Assembly (NCBI GenBank): GCA_903850335.1
Contig: CAINLJ010000260.1
Location: 41,021 to 105,020, forward strand
DNA from: an uncultured Bacteroidia bacterium
Lineage (GTDB): Bacteria > Bacteroidota > Bacteroidia > Bacteroidales > Prolixibacteraceae
Length of the DNA: 64,000 nucleotides
Direction: 5' to 3'
Under the pieces are notes generated by a model. It made no database searches. It was given only the letters and a program-made list of their open reading frames with translations, and was not told the DNA's origin. Position numbers and translations under genes: made by a program. This document shows positions 1 through 10,051 of this stretch, piece by piece (positions within the stretch are counted from its first letter, which is position 1; each line of letters begins with the position of its first letter).

Positions 1-1846
1 CCTTATTACCTCCTGGAGTTGGATAATCGCCTGTAAAATACCAGTCGCCTAAGTCATTTGGACAGGCAATATGAAGGTTATCAACTGTTTGATAAACAAT
101 CTCTACCTCAGCATGGCAATCGGAAGGTTTAAGTAATTGAGCGATTTTCACAGAAATCTCATCGTCACTAAAGGGTTTATAAATCTCTGTAACGTAATTT
201 ACCATTTCTTCTTTAGGAAGATGCTGTTGTTGCTTGCATCTCTTATAAACGGAGTCAATTATACCCGACCGGCCAGTTTCCCTGAGAAGGGCAATAGCAG
301 CTTCAAATGCAACGAATTTCACGAGTACAGCCATATCAATTCCATAGCAATCCGGATAACGTATCTGAGGTGCCGATGATACGATGATAATCTTCTTTGG
401 CTTTAATCGGTCAAGAATCTTCAATATGCTCTGTTTCAGAGTAGTTCCCCTTACTATTGAATCATCAAGGACGACAAGTGTGTCCTTATGGTTTTCAACT
501 ATTCCGTAAGTCACATCGTAAACGTGACCCACAAGATCATCACGGCTGGAATCATCTGCAATAAAAGTGCGCATTTTAACGTCTTTTATGGCTATTTTTT
601 CCATTCTTGGCTGAACAGAAATAATCTCTTCGATGTCATTGTCGGTTATGTTAGCACCCAGTGCCCGGATTTTTTCTTTTTTCCAGTTGATAAGCTGAGT
701 TCTGATTCCCTCCATCATTCCCAGAAATGCCGTTTCAGCTGTGTTTGGAATATAGGAAAAAACGGTATTCTTGATGTCATTGTTAATCTTACCCAGAATA
801 ATAGGAGCCAACAGGAATCCAAGCTTTTTCCGTTCGAGATAGATATCACGATCTGAACCTCGCGAAAAATATATCCTTTCAAAAGAGCAGGACTTCCGTG
901 TTTGTGGAATTCGGACAAGCTCATGCTTTATCGTCCCATTTGTCTTGATAATTAAGGCATTGCCGGGTTGTATTTCGTTCACCTGATTCCAGCCAACGTT
1001 CATGACAGTTTGAATAACAGGTCTTTCCGAAGCTACAACGACAATTTCATCATCCGCGTAGTAAAATGCCGGGCGGATACCCCATGGATCACGCACGACA
1101 AATGCGTCTCCATGTCCAAGTACTCCACCGATTGTATATCCGCCATCCCAGTCACGGCTCGCACGTTCAAGGATTTTCCGGACATCAAGTTTCTCCTCTA
1201 TAAGTCCCGAGATCTCCTTGTTCTTGAACCCTTCATTCTTATGTTGTCTGAATAATAATTCATTTTCTTCATCAAGAAAATGTCCTATTTTTTCGAGTAT
1301 TGTTACCGTATCCGTGAATCCCTTTGGATGCTGTCCTAATCCTACAAGAAGATCAAACAGCTCGTCAACATTGGTTAGATTGAAATTCCCTGCAACTACC
1401 AGACTTCTTGAGCGCCAGTTATTTTGGCGCATAACCGGATGAGTGTACTCTACACTGTTTCTGCCGAAGGTTCCGTATCTGAGGTGACCCAGATAAACTT
1501 CACCTGCAAATGGAAGGTTCTTCTTTGCCCATACCGGATCATGAAAAGTCTGTGGAAAGTTCGTAACGGCATGATTAAATTCCTTGTAAATCTTCCCAAA
1601 AACATCTTTTATCGGATTTGGATCTACAGAGCGATGACGAAAGATATATTCCTGGCCAGGCGTGACATTTAGTTTAACTCCAACAACTCCTGCACCATCC
1701 TGTCCCCGGTTGTGCTGTTTCTCCATCAGAAGATAAAGCTTGTTCACCCCATATTGCCAGGTACCATATTTTAAACGGTAATATTCCAGGGGTTTTAACA
1801 ATCTTATCAGGGCAATTCCACACTCATGTTTGATCTGTTCGCTCAT
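1..1846 (-). CDS. Amidophosphoribosyltransferase-like (PurF-like) protein; C-terminus runs off the window edge
   Basis: Not in the ORF track because it is open to the left edge. Reverse-complement reading from 1846 gives MSEQIKHECGIALIRLLKPLEYYRLKYGTWQYGVNKLYLLMEKQHNRGQDGAGVVGVKL..., with class II glutamine amidotransferase features and a PRPP loop VVLDDSIVRGTTLKQSI. Confidence 0.85.
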   Translation of the reverse strand, partial: MSEQIKHECGIALIRLLKPLEYYRLKYGTWQYGVNKLYLLMEKQHNRGQDGAGVVGVKLNVTPGQEYIFRHRSVDPNPIKDVFGKIYKEFNHAVTNFPQTFHDPVWAKKNLPFAGEVYLGHLRYGTFGRNSVEYTHPVMRQNNWRSRSLVVAGNFNLTNVDELFDLLVGLGQHPKGFTDTVTILEKIGHFLDEENELLFRQHKNEGFKNKEISGLIEEKLDVRKILERASRDWDGGYTIGGVLGHGDAFVVRDPWGIRPAFYYADDEIVVVASERPVIQTVMNVGWNQVNEIQPGNALIIKTNGTIKHELVRIPQTRKSCSFERIYFSRGSDRDIYLERKKLGFLLAPIILGKINNDIKNTVFSYIPNTAETAFLGMMEGIRTQLINWKKEKIRALGANITDNDIEEIISVQPRMEKIAIKDVKMRTFIADDSSRDDLVGHVYDVTYGIVENHKDTLVVLDDSIVRGTTLKQSILKILDRLKPKKIIIVSSAPQIRYPDCYGIDMAVLVKFVAFEAAIALLRETGRSGIIDSVYKRCKQQQHLPKEEMVNYVTEIYKPFSDDEISVKIAQLLKPSDCHAEVEIVYQTVDNLHIACPNDLGDWYFTGDYPTPGGNK

Positions 1847-1860
1847 CCTTGATATCCTGA

Positions 1861-2358
1861 TTAGTTGTTTGTCGTTAAATTTAATAATTCCGGCAAGGCA
1901 ATCTCATCTGCAACAATAAAGGCATTCGGAAATTTAAACAATAATGATTTCTGCATTTTTAAAGCTTCACTTTTTGTCCTGAAGTTACCTATACGAACAA
2001 TAAAATCCGGGGATTTAAAAAGTAAATAAGTCTTAACGTCAGGGTAGCTGGAGAGAAACTCAGTCTTAATTCTAATCGCTTGTTTATGCGCGTTTTCTCC
2101 TGATCCAAAATAAATCTGTAGTCTGAATCCGCTCATCGAACTGTTCTTCTTATTCTGGTCCGCCTGTTGCCTGAGGAGGTCGTTAATCCTTGCGTCACAC
2201 TGAATATCCAGCTTATTCCAGATCATCAACGAGTCTGCCTCATTTAGCTGATATCCAAGTACTCTGGCCTGAAGTCCGGAACAGTACCCGGAAACAGTGA
2301 TCAGCAACAAAAGCAGGATGATCGTATATTTCATATTCCTGTATTTTTTGTCCTGCAA
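1861..2358 (-). CDS. SPOR domain-containing secreted protein
   Basis: N-terminal signal peptide and SPOR-like C-terminus (FRLQIYFGSGENAHKQA...YLLFKSPDFIVRIGNFRTKSEALKMQKSL). Confidence 0.75.
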   Translation of the reverse strand: MQDKKYRNMKYTIILLLLLITVSGYCSGLQARVLGYQLNEADSLMIWNKLDIQCDARINDLLRQQADQNKKNSSMSGFRLQIYFGSGENAHKQAIRIKTEFLSSYPDVKTYLLFKSPDFIVRIGNFRTKSEALKMQKSLLFKFPNAFIVADEIALPELLNLTTNN

Positions 2359-2617
2359 ATATAAACAAATTCAATTGGCGTCAAAAGATATGGTACCGAA
2401 CGCACATAAATTGTTTATTAACCTTTATATTAGATTATTAGCCGCAATATCCCCTAAATTTGTATTTGAACTCAAATTTATAACCCAGCACTTTAATTGT
2501 TTATTTTCTTAGATTAGTATATAAATGGTGATACTTTTGTTCTGGAATTTTTAAATGAATAATTAAACCAAAGAAAGAATTCAAATTCAATGTTTGTCTA
2601 ACTTACGATTTCCTTAG

Positions 2618-4444
2618 ATGACCCCGGTAAAAACAATAGAATTATTAGCGCCAGCAAAAAATCTGATCTGTGGTCTGGCAGCCATAAATCATGGTGCTGA
2701 TGCTGTTTACATTGGCGGTCCTAAATTTGGAGCACGGGAAGATGCCGGAAATTCATTTCAGGACATCGAAACGCTCGTATCCTCAGCCCGAATCTTTGGA
2801 GTCAAAGTTTTTGTTGCCCTTAACACGATCTTGTATGATAGTGAACTGGACGAAGCAGCTAACCAGATTACAAGATTATATGAGTTGGGTGTCGATGCTC
2901 TTATCATTCAGGATCTGGGTATTCTTGAGATGGATCTCCCTCCCATAGCCCTTCATGCCAGCACGCAGCTGCATAATTATCTGCCCGAACAACTGAAATT
3001 TCTCGAAGCGGTGCATTTCAGGCGGGCTGTTCTTGCACGTGAGCTGAGCCTCAGCCAAATAAAGGATATTCGAAGCCAGACGACTCTTGAACTGGAGGCA
3101 TTTGTCCATGGTGCACTTTGTGTAAGCTTTAGTGGAAGATGCTATTTGAGTCATGCAATTGGCGGTCGTAGTGCAAACAGGGGGGCATGTGCACAACCAT
3201 GCCGTAAACTTTATACCCTCTACGATTCAGAAAATAAGGTCATCACATCCGATCAGCACCTCCTCTCACTGAAGGATCTCAATCATTCACATTCAATCAG
3301 CGATCTGGCTGATGCCGGTATATCGTCGTTAAAGATTGAGGGACGGCTCAAGGATGTAGATTATGTAAAAAATATAACTGCATTTTACCGTCAGAAAGTT
3401 GATGCATTTCTTGAAGAAAAACCTGAGTTCATGTCTTCCTCTGCAGGAAAAACAACTGTAAGTTTTGAGGCGAATCCTTCAAAATCATTTAACAGAGGTG
3501 CCACAGATTATTTCCTGAATGGCAGGTCCAGGGAGATTACCTCGTTTAGTTCACCGAAATTCCTTGGGGAGACAATTGGTGTTGTGACTAAAGTGGATCA
3601 GCTTTTTTTTGAGACGGATAGTAAGGTAGAGATTTCAAATAACGATGGACTTGTTTTTTTATCCACTAAGGGTGAGAGTATAGGGATTAAGGTTAACACA
3701 GTCGCGAATGGAAGGATTTATCCGGATAAATTGAATGGTATTTATCCTGGAGCAATGATCCATCGAAATTATGACCATCGCTTTCAGGAAGAACTAAAGG
3801 GAGATCATACCCGAAGGAGAATATCCCTGAAAATTGAAATCGTTGATACTGAGAATGGATTTGACATCCAGGGAGTTGATGAAACCGGCACCACGGTTCT
3901 CTTGTCTTTTGAAATTCCAAAGATTCCTGCACGTGATGTTTTGAAATCAAAGGAAACTATCGTTCATCAATTATCAAAAGCAGGTGATACACCGTTTTTA
4001 GTAATTGATGTCAAAACAAATTCAACTGAAAAATATTTCTTTCAGGTTTCTGTACTAAATACAATGAGACGTGACCTGATTAACAGGATTACTGAAATCC
4101 GTATGAATAAATTGCCGGAAAGGGTAATGAATTTGCCAAATGACTTTCCCTATCCTGAGAAAAATATAGGTTATGAATGGAATATCAGCAACCATTTGGC
4201 AAGGAAGTTCTTCCAGCGCCATGGTGTAGAAAATCCTCAGATGGCCTTTGAGAAACAACCTGTGCACCACGGGAAAACTGTTATGACGACTAAGCATTGC
4301 CTAAAATTCCAATTGGGATATTGCCTTAGCTTTGGTGGGGTAAAGCCAAAGGAATTCAGAGAGCCCTTTTCTCTGAATGATGGCAAAAACAATCTTGGAC
4401 TCGAATTCGACTGCGCCCAATGTGTAATGAAAGTCATATACTAA
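2618..4444 (+). CDS. Peptidase U32 family protein (collagenase-like / RlhA-type)
   Basis: ELLAPAKNLICGLAAINHGADAVYIGGPKFGAR; FVHGALCVSFSGRCYLSHAIGGRSANRGACAQPCR; SLKIEGRLKDVDYV. Confidence 0.9.
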   Translation: MTPVKTIELLAPAKNLICGLAAINHGADAVYIGGPKFGAREDAGNSFQDIETLVSSARIFGVKVFVALNTILYDSELDEAANQITRLYELGVDALIIQDLGILEMDLPPIALHASTQLHNYLPEQLKFLEAVHFRRAVLARELSLSQIKDIRSQTTLELEAFVHGALCVSFSGRCYLSHAIGGRSANRGACAQPCRKLYTLYDSENKVITSDQHLLSLKDLNHSHSISDLADAGISSLKIEGRLKDVDYVKNITAFYRQKVDAFLEEKPEFMSSSAGKTTVSFEANPSKSFNRGATDYFLNGRSREITSFSSPKFLGETIGVVTKVDQLFFETDSKVEISNNDGLVFLSTKGESIGIKVNTVANGRIYPDKLNGIYPGAMIHRNYDHRFQEELKGDHTRRRISLKIEIVDTENGFDIQGVDETGTTVLLSFEIPKIPARDVLKSKETIVHQLSKAGDTPFLVIDVKTNSTEKYFFQVSVLNTMRRDLINRITEIRMNKLPERVMNLPNDFPYPEKNIGYEWNISNHLARKFFQRHGVENPQMAFEKQPVHHGKTVMTTKHCLKFQLGYCLSFGGVKPKEFREPFSLNDGKNNLGLEFDCAQCVMKVIY

Positions 4445-4484
4445 GTAATTAAACAATTTAGGCTGCTGTTAAGTTATTTTAAGT

Positions 4485-5141
4485 ATGAGTTTGAAATTAT
4501 TCAAAATGATTGCCGAAGGAGAGCACCAGAGGCAGGATTTTAAATATTGTATTAATGATTCGCGTAAGATCGCGCGGTCGATGGTCGCGTTTTCCAATGC
4601 TGACGGAGGTCGTTTATTACTTGGAATAAGGGATAACGGCTCAGTCGCCGGAGTAAAATCCGATGAAGAATATTACATGGCAGAGGCGGCTGCAAAACTC
4701 TACAGCAAACCTCCTTTAGACTTCCAAACCCAGCAATGGATCATTGAAGGAAAGACTGTGCTTGAAATCAAAATTCCTAAAAGTATTGAGACTCCTCATT
4801 ATGCCCAGAATGACGAGGGTAAATGGCTTGTATATATTCGCAGGGATGATCAGAATATTGTTGCTCCGGGAATCCTGTTAAAAGTCTGGGAGCAACAAAA
4901 GAATCCCCGCGGAGTGTTTATCAGCTTTACGGACGAGGAAAAACGGACACTTTCACTCCTTGAAACTGAACAACATCTCTCGCTGAACCAATTTACACGC
5001 AAGGCAAAACTTCCCCGTTGGAAAGGAGAAAAGATACTTGTTAACCTAATCGTTATCGGTGTCGTTGGAATAGAAATAAGCGAAATAGGGACAAGGTTCT
5101 TCCTTCGTGACGATTTTGATCCGTTGACCGGAATCGTATAG
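4485..5141 (+). CDS. AlbA_2 / Schlafen-type putative DNA-binding domain protein
   Basis: EHQRQDFKYCINDSRKIARSMVAFSNADGGRLLLGIRDNGSVAGV matches the AlbA_2 pattern. Confidence 0.75.
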   Translation: MSLKLFKMIAEGEHQRQDFKYCINDSRKIARSMVAFSNADGGRLLLGIRDNGSVAGVKSDEEYYMAEAAAKLYSKPPLDFQTQQWIIEGKTVLEIKIPKSIETPHYAQNDEGKWLVYIRRDDQNIVAPGILLKVWEQQKNPRGVFISFTDEEKRTLSLLETEQHLSLNQFTRKAKLPRWKGEKILVNLIVIGVVGIEISEIGTRFFLRDDFDPLTGIV

Positions 5142-5176
5142 TACTTGATTTTTTAGATTCTTCAAAATTAAACCTA

Positions 5177-7969
5177 ATGGAATTAAGAAATTATTTAGTC
5201 CTGTTTCTTTGCTTAGCCGCATATCCTTTGACAGGTCAGGAGATTCAGTCCCGTTTAACCGTTGTTTCGTCTCCTTCGGGCAGTTTATATACAAGGATTG
5301 ACAAACCCGGAACGACAGTAATCCCCAATGGCCGTTTGCTAACCCCGTTCGGAAAGTCAATTGAAGTAGCTCCTCACCCTTATGGCCTGACGCTAAACCA
5401 GGATGGAACAATTGCTGTTTCAGCCAATTCAGGTACTTCGCCCCTTTCGATAACCATCATTAAAAATCTTTATTCCGAACATCCTTCAGTTTTACAGGTT
5501 CCCCCGGGCCCTTCAACCAACCAGGGAATATTGGCGTCTGTCTTTATGGGGGTTGCCATTTCGCCAGATAATAAGATTGTCTATGTTTCGGGAGGTCAGC
5601 AAAATATGATTTATATGTTTTCGGTGGATTCAGGTGCAAAGCTGGATTCGATCGACTGTTCGCTATACCCATCCGATGGGAATCTATCAGACGGGTATAT
5701 TGGTGATCTGAAACTGAGCAAGGACGGTCGCTATTTATATGCTGTGGATCAGATGTTGTTCCGATTGATTGTTGCCGATACCAGGACAAGGAAAATTGTT
5801 GGATCTGCAAAAACAGGCCGGTATCCATTTGGAGTTATCCTTTCACCTCAAGGAGATAAGGTATATGTTACGAACGTTGGAATGTTCGAATACAGCAAGA
5901 TTGGAAGCATAGAATCGACCGGGGATTATAAAAATGCACTCAGTTTTCCCCCTTTCGGGTATGGTACTGAGGAAATGAGAAAAGGCCTCAGGATCGATTC
6001 ACTGGATGTTCCGGGCCTTGGAAACCCAAATGGGCCGGAGTCATTTTCTGTTTGGTCTTATAAACTGGATAATCCTGCAACTCCACAATTAAAATCACAA
6101 ATTAAAACAGGAGTACTTGTTGGTGAAAAAATAGAAGGAATTCCTGCCGTCGGGGGCTCAAGCCCGAATTCCCTTGCAGTTAGTAATCAATATGTTTTTG
6201 TGAGTAATGGATCCAACGACAATATCTCAGTAATTGATATCCTCAAAGACACGGTAGCGGCCGAAATTCAACTTAAAGTGCATCCTGCAATAAAGCAATT
6301 CCGTGGTGTTATTCCTTTTGGTCTTGCCGTTTCTCCCGATCAAAAAAGACTATATGTAGCCGAATCAGGTTTAAATGCAATTGGTGTAATAGATATTAAG
6401 TCGCTAAAAGTTATTGGGCATATTCCGGCTGGTTGGTTTCCTTCCAAACTTGAAGTTTCTCCGGATTCAAAGTCATTAATTGTCAGTAATGCCAAGGGTT
6501 TTGGAAGTGGTCCGAACGGTGGAAAGAATTTCATTGAAGGGAAAGAAGGGAGTTATATTGGTAATCTAATGAAGGGTAGTATTTCTGTAATGAGTTTACC
6601 GGATGACAGCAGATTACCAGAACTTTCATCCCGGGTCATTCAAAATAATTTCAGGATCGAGGATTATAATGTTGTTAAAAAACAAAGAGGAGATAATCCA
6701 ATTCCAGTTTATGGTGGAGAGAAAGAGTCACCGATTAAATATTTTGTTTTTATCTCAAAGGAGAATAGAACCTATGATGAGGTCTTTGGTCAGTTGAAAA
6801 AGGGGAATGGCGACCCTTCGATTGCCCGTTACGGCTATGGTTCCACATTTACGAACCATATCAAGACATTGAAGATAGCTAACGCAACAGTGATGCCTAA
6901 TCATCTTCAATTGGCCAGAGAGTTTTCGATTTCAGATAATTTTTATGTTGACTCAGATGTTTCTGCCGACGGTCATCGCTGGCTTGTTAATACCTATCCC
7001 AACGAATGGGTTGAGACATCTGTTCCTGCAAGTTACGGAGGGAACAGGAATTATACGTCAAAATCCAAGGCTCCTGGAAGTCTCGGTATGAACGGCGCAG
7101 CAGGAGCCATTTATCCTGAGGATTACAACGAAGCCGGTTCAATGTGGGAACACCTCGAAAGAAACAAGGTTGAATTTTACAATTTTGGATTTGGAGTGAT
7201 GTTTGAACCCTCATTCTACGACAAGTCTTATAAGTACACCGGGATTAAACATTTCGTCAATTTCCCATTACCCTTACCTATGGTTACCCGCACGTCCAAA
7301 ACCTACCCTACATTTAATATGGCTATTCCGGATCAGTTTAGAGTTCAACAATTTATGAACGAATTTGATGAAAAATGGATAAAGCAAAAGTCCCCGTTAC
7401 CACCGATGCTTACTGTAATCATCCCAAATGACCATGGTGCCGGGGAGAGGGCTGAGGCCGGATTTCCTATGCGTGAAAGTTATATGGCGGATAATGACCT
7501 GGCAATCGGACGAATTGTTGAATACCTTTCTCACACGCCATTTTGGAAAAACATGGCTATTGTAATTACAGAAGATGATGCTCAAAATGGTGTTGACCAT
7601 ATAGACGCACATCGAAGTATTCTGATGGTTATCTCACCATGGGTAAAGAGAAATTATGTTTCAAAAATGCATTATAGTTTCGGGAGCATTTTTAAAACTT
7701 TTTGGAATGTATTAGGTGTGCCTTATCTTAACCAATATGATGCCACCGCAAACGATTTTGCAGATTTTTTTACCTCAACGCCTGATTTCAGACCTTACAA
7801 CGCACTTCCTGTTGATCAGCGAGTCTTTGACCCTCAAAAAGCACTCTCCCCGTTTGATGAGAAATTTGACTGGAAAGCGCTCGAAAATTCTCCGGCAATT
7901 GATAACGATAAGGATGTTCGTGAAGAGCAGAAGGAGAAAAGTGAATACCGTTTGGAGGATCAGAAGTGA
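5177..7969 (+). CDS. YncE-like beta-propeller fused to an alkaline phosphatase-superfamily phosphoesterase
   Basis: N-terminal YVTN/YncE-type repeats (NKIVYVSGGQQNMIYMFSVDSG, NQYVFVSNGSNDNISVIDI, DQKRLYVAESGLNAIGVIDI). C-terminal phosphoesterase (FVFISKENRTYDEVFGQL, NFYVDSDVSADGHRW, VIPNDHGAGERAEAGFP, VITEDDAQNGVDHIDAHRS). Confidence 0.85.
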   Translation: MELRNYLVLFLCLAAYPLTGQEIQSRLTVVSSPSGSLYTRIDKPGTTVIPNGRLLTPFGKSIEVAPHPYGLTLNQDGTIAVSANSGTSPLSITIIKNLYSEHPSVLQVPPGPSTNQGILASVFMGVAISPDNKIVYVSGGQQNMIYMFSVDSGAKLDSIDCSLYPSDGNLSDGYIGDLKLSKDGRYLYAVDQMLFRLIVADTRTRKIVGSAKTGRYPFGVILSPQGDKVYVTNVGMFEYSKIGSIESTGDYKNALSFPPFGYGTEEMRKGLRIDSLDVPGLGNPNGPESFSVWSYKLDNPATPQLKSQIKTGVLVGEKIEGIPAVGGSSPNSLAVSNQYVFVSNGSNDNISVIDILKDTVAAEIQLKVHPAIKQFRGVIPFGLAVSPDQKRLYVAESGLNAIGVIDIKSLKVIGHIPAGWFPSKLEVSPDSKSLIVSNAKGFGSGPNGGKNFIEGKEGSYIGNLMKGSISVMSLPDDSRLPELSSRVIQNNFRIEDYNVVKKQRGDNPIPVYGGEKESPIKYFVFISKENRTYDEVFGQLKKGNGDPSIARYGYGSTFTNHIKTLKIANATVMPNHLQLAREFSISDNFYVDSDVSADGHRWLVNTYPNEWVETSVPASYGGNRNYTSKSKAPGSLGMNGAAGAIYPEDYNEAGSMWEHLERNKVEFYNFGFGVMFEPSFYDKSYKYTGIKHFVNFPLPLPMVTRTSKTYPTFNMAIPDQFRVQQFMNEFDEKWIKQKSPLPPMLTVIIPNDHGAGERAEAGFPMRESYMADNDLAIGRIVEYLSHTPFWKNMAIVITEDDAQNGVDHIDAHRSILMVISPWVKRNYVSKMHYSFGSIFKTFWNVLGVPYLNQYDATANDFADFFTSTPDFRPYNALPVDQRVFDPQKALSPFDEKFDWKALENSPAIDNDKDVREEQKEKSEYRLEDQK

Positions 7970-8007
7970 AGCTGATAAAATTTATCTTTGTAAACTATTT
8001 TTAGATT

Positions 8008-8796
8008 ATGCATATATTCCTTACAGCCGAAGCCTGGATTGCACTGTTTACACTAACATTTCTTGAGATTGTGCTTGGTGTCGACAATGTGATTTTCATT
8101 TCGATAGTTACAAATAAACTTCCAAAGCATAAACAGCAATATGCCAGACGTCTGGGTCTAAGTATCGCCCTTATTTTCAGAATTATGCTGTTATCTCTGA
8201 TCTCGTGGATGACTAAGAGTATGATTGAGCCCCTATTCACAGTTTTTGGACTTGGATTCAGTGTCCGGGAGCTTATTCTCATGGGTGGCGGACTCTTCCT
8301 TCTTGCCAAGAGTACATTAGAGATTCATGCTAAAATGGAAAATTTGCATGAGGTTGGTCATTCTGGCGGAGGTGCCATACTCTCTAAAGTGATTATTCAG
8401 ATTATCCTACTTGACATAGTTTTTTCATTTGATTCTATACTTACAGCAGTCGGATTGACAAAGCAACTGCCAATTATGATCCTGGCAGTTGTCATATCCC
8501 TGTTTATTATGATTTTCTTTGCCGGTAAAATCAGTAAATTCATTGCCAATCATCCTACCCTCGAAATTCTTGCACTTTCATTCCTTATTCTCATCGGCTT
8601 TATGCTCGTCCTTGAAAGTCTGCATGTTGAGGTACCCAAAGGATATATTTATTTTGCTGTTTTTTTCTCCTTACTCGTCGAGATGGTCAATATGAGAATA
8701 CAAAAAAAACACAACCCTGTAGTTCTTCGCCCGGGTATTGAGGCTGGCATCCTGGATAATGAAGATTATAAAATTCAGTCTCCAAAATCAAAATGA
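8008..8796 (+). CDS. TerC family integral membrane protein
   Basis: LEIVLGVDNVIFISIVTNKLP and LDIVFSFDSILTAVGLT motifs; multiple hydrophobic segments. Confidence 0.9.
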   Translation: MHIFLTAEAWIALFTLTFLEIVLGVDNVIFISIVTNKLPKHKQQYARRLGLSIALIFRIMLLSLISWMTKSMIEPLFTVFGLGFSVRELILMGGGLFLLAKSTLEIHAKMENLHEVGHSGGGAILSKVIIQIILLDIVFSFDSILTAVGLTKQLPIMILAVVISLFIMIFFAGKISKFIANHPTLEILALSFLILIGFMLVLESLHVEVPKGYIYFAVFFSLLVEMVNMRIQKKHNPVVLRPGIEAGILDNEDYKIQSPKSK

Positions 8797-8835
8797 ACAC
8801 ATTAGTTCAACAAACCAATCGCAAAAATTTAATAA

Positions 8836-10014
8836 ATGATCATTTTTGACAACTTCCTCAAAAAGTTAATAATAGGCTTTGCGTTCACCGGGCTCCTGTC
8901 TTTCACAAATCTTGCACAGGAGGAATATAAAGATCCTAAAAATAAAGCCTTGCAGGAACTTTATCCGGGTGGGCCTTTTTATGAAGTTCAGAATTATACT
9001 CAGTCCAATAGCACGAAAAACCCTAAGAACATAATCCTTATGATTGGTGATGGGATGGGACTTGCTCATGTATATTCGGCTATGACTGCAAACAGAGGTC
9101 ATCTGTTCCTTGAAAATTTTAAGCATATCGGGTTCTCAAAAACATATTCTTCAAGCGATTATATCACCGATTCTGCTGCGGGTGTAACTGCCCTTGCTTG
9201 TGGGGTTAAGACTTTTAACGGAGCCTTAGGGGTCGATCCTGAAAAAAAGCCTGTAAAAAATATCCGTGAGCTGGCAGAAAACAAAGGCCTTAAAACCGGC
9301 CTCGTTTCAACCTCTGCAATTACTCACGCGACTCCAGCCGGATTTGTCGCACACATAGATTCAAGAGGTGAGTACGAAGAGATTGCTGCCCAGTTTCTAA
9401 AAACCAATATTGATGTTTTTATTGGTGGCGGGAGCAAAAATTTCGAATCCCGCAAGGATGGAAGAAACCTGAGTAAGGAATTGATTGATAAGGGATATAA
9501 AGTATTATATACAATTGCTGATATCAAAAAAAGTACCACCGGCAAATTGGCAGGATTTACAGCACCTGAGCATGATGCACCAATGCCCGCCCGCGGTGAT
9601 GTGCTCGTTCCGGCAACTGAGACTGCAATTAAACTGCTTTCTCAAACTTCAAAAGGGTTCTTTCTTATGGTGGAAGGTTCCGAAATTGACTTTCTGGCGC
9701 ACGAGAATATTACCCCCGGAGTTGTTCTTGAAACACTTGATTTCGACCGGGCAATAGGTGCTGCCTTAAAGTTCGCAGCCTCAAATGGCGAAACTTTAAT
9801 CATTGTCACAGCTGACCATGAAACAGGTGGTATGTCAATTAATGGAGGTGATTATAAGACCGGAATGGTGACTGCCAAATATACCTCAGGCGAGCATACA
9901 GGAATTGCCGTGCCGGTTTACGCTTTTGGTCCCGGAGCAGAGCAGTTTACTGGATTTATTGAAAATACGGATATTGCCAAAAGAATGATGAAACTGTTAC
10001 AGCTTACTCCTTGA
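8836..10014 (+). CDS. Alkaline phosphatase
   Basis: NIILMIGDGMGLAHVYSA; DYITDSAAGVTALACGVKTFNGALGVD; MVEGSEIDFLAHENI; VTADHETGGM; SGEHTGIAVPVYAFGPGA. Confidence 0.92.
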   Translation: MIIFDNFLKKLIIGFAFTGLLSFTNLAQEEYKDPKNKALQELYPGGPFYEVQNYTQSNSTKNPKNIILMIGDGMGLAHVYSAMTANRGHLFLENFKHIGFSKTYSSSDYITDSAAGVTALACGVKTFNGALGVDPEKKPVKNIRELAENKGLKTGLVSTSAITHATPAGFVAHIDSRGEYEEIAAQFLKTNIDVFIGGGSKNFESRKDGRNLSKELIDKGYKVLYTIADIKKSTTGKLAGFTAPEHDAPMPARGDVLVPATETAIKLLSQTSKGFFLMVEGSEIDFLAHENITPGVVLETLDFDRAIGAALKFAASNGETLIIVTADHETGGMSINGGDYKTGMVTAKYTSGEHTGIAVPVYAFGPGAEQFTGFIENTDIAKRMMKLLQLTP

Positions 10015-10051
10015 ACTTTTAGCTTAACCGGAACTCTTACCTGATATTCAA

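Noticed and set aside
137-1672. Several + strand ORFs (137-379, 488-856, 968-1255, 1218-1442, 1424-1672)
   Set aside because: They lie antisense to the continuous PurF-like reading frame on the minus strand and have no recognisable domains.
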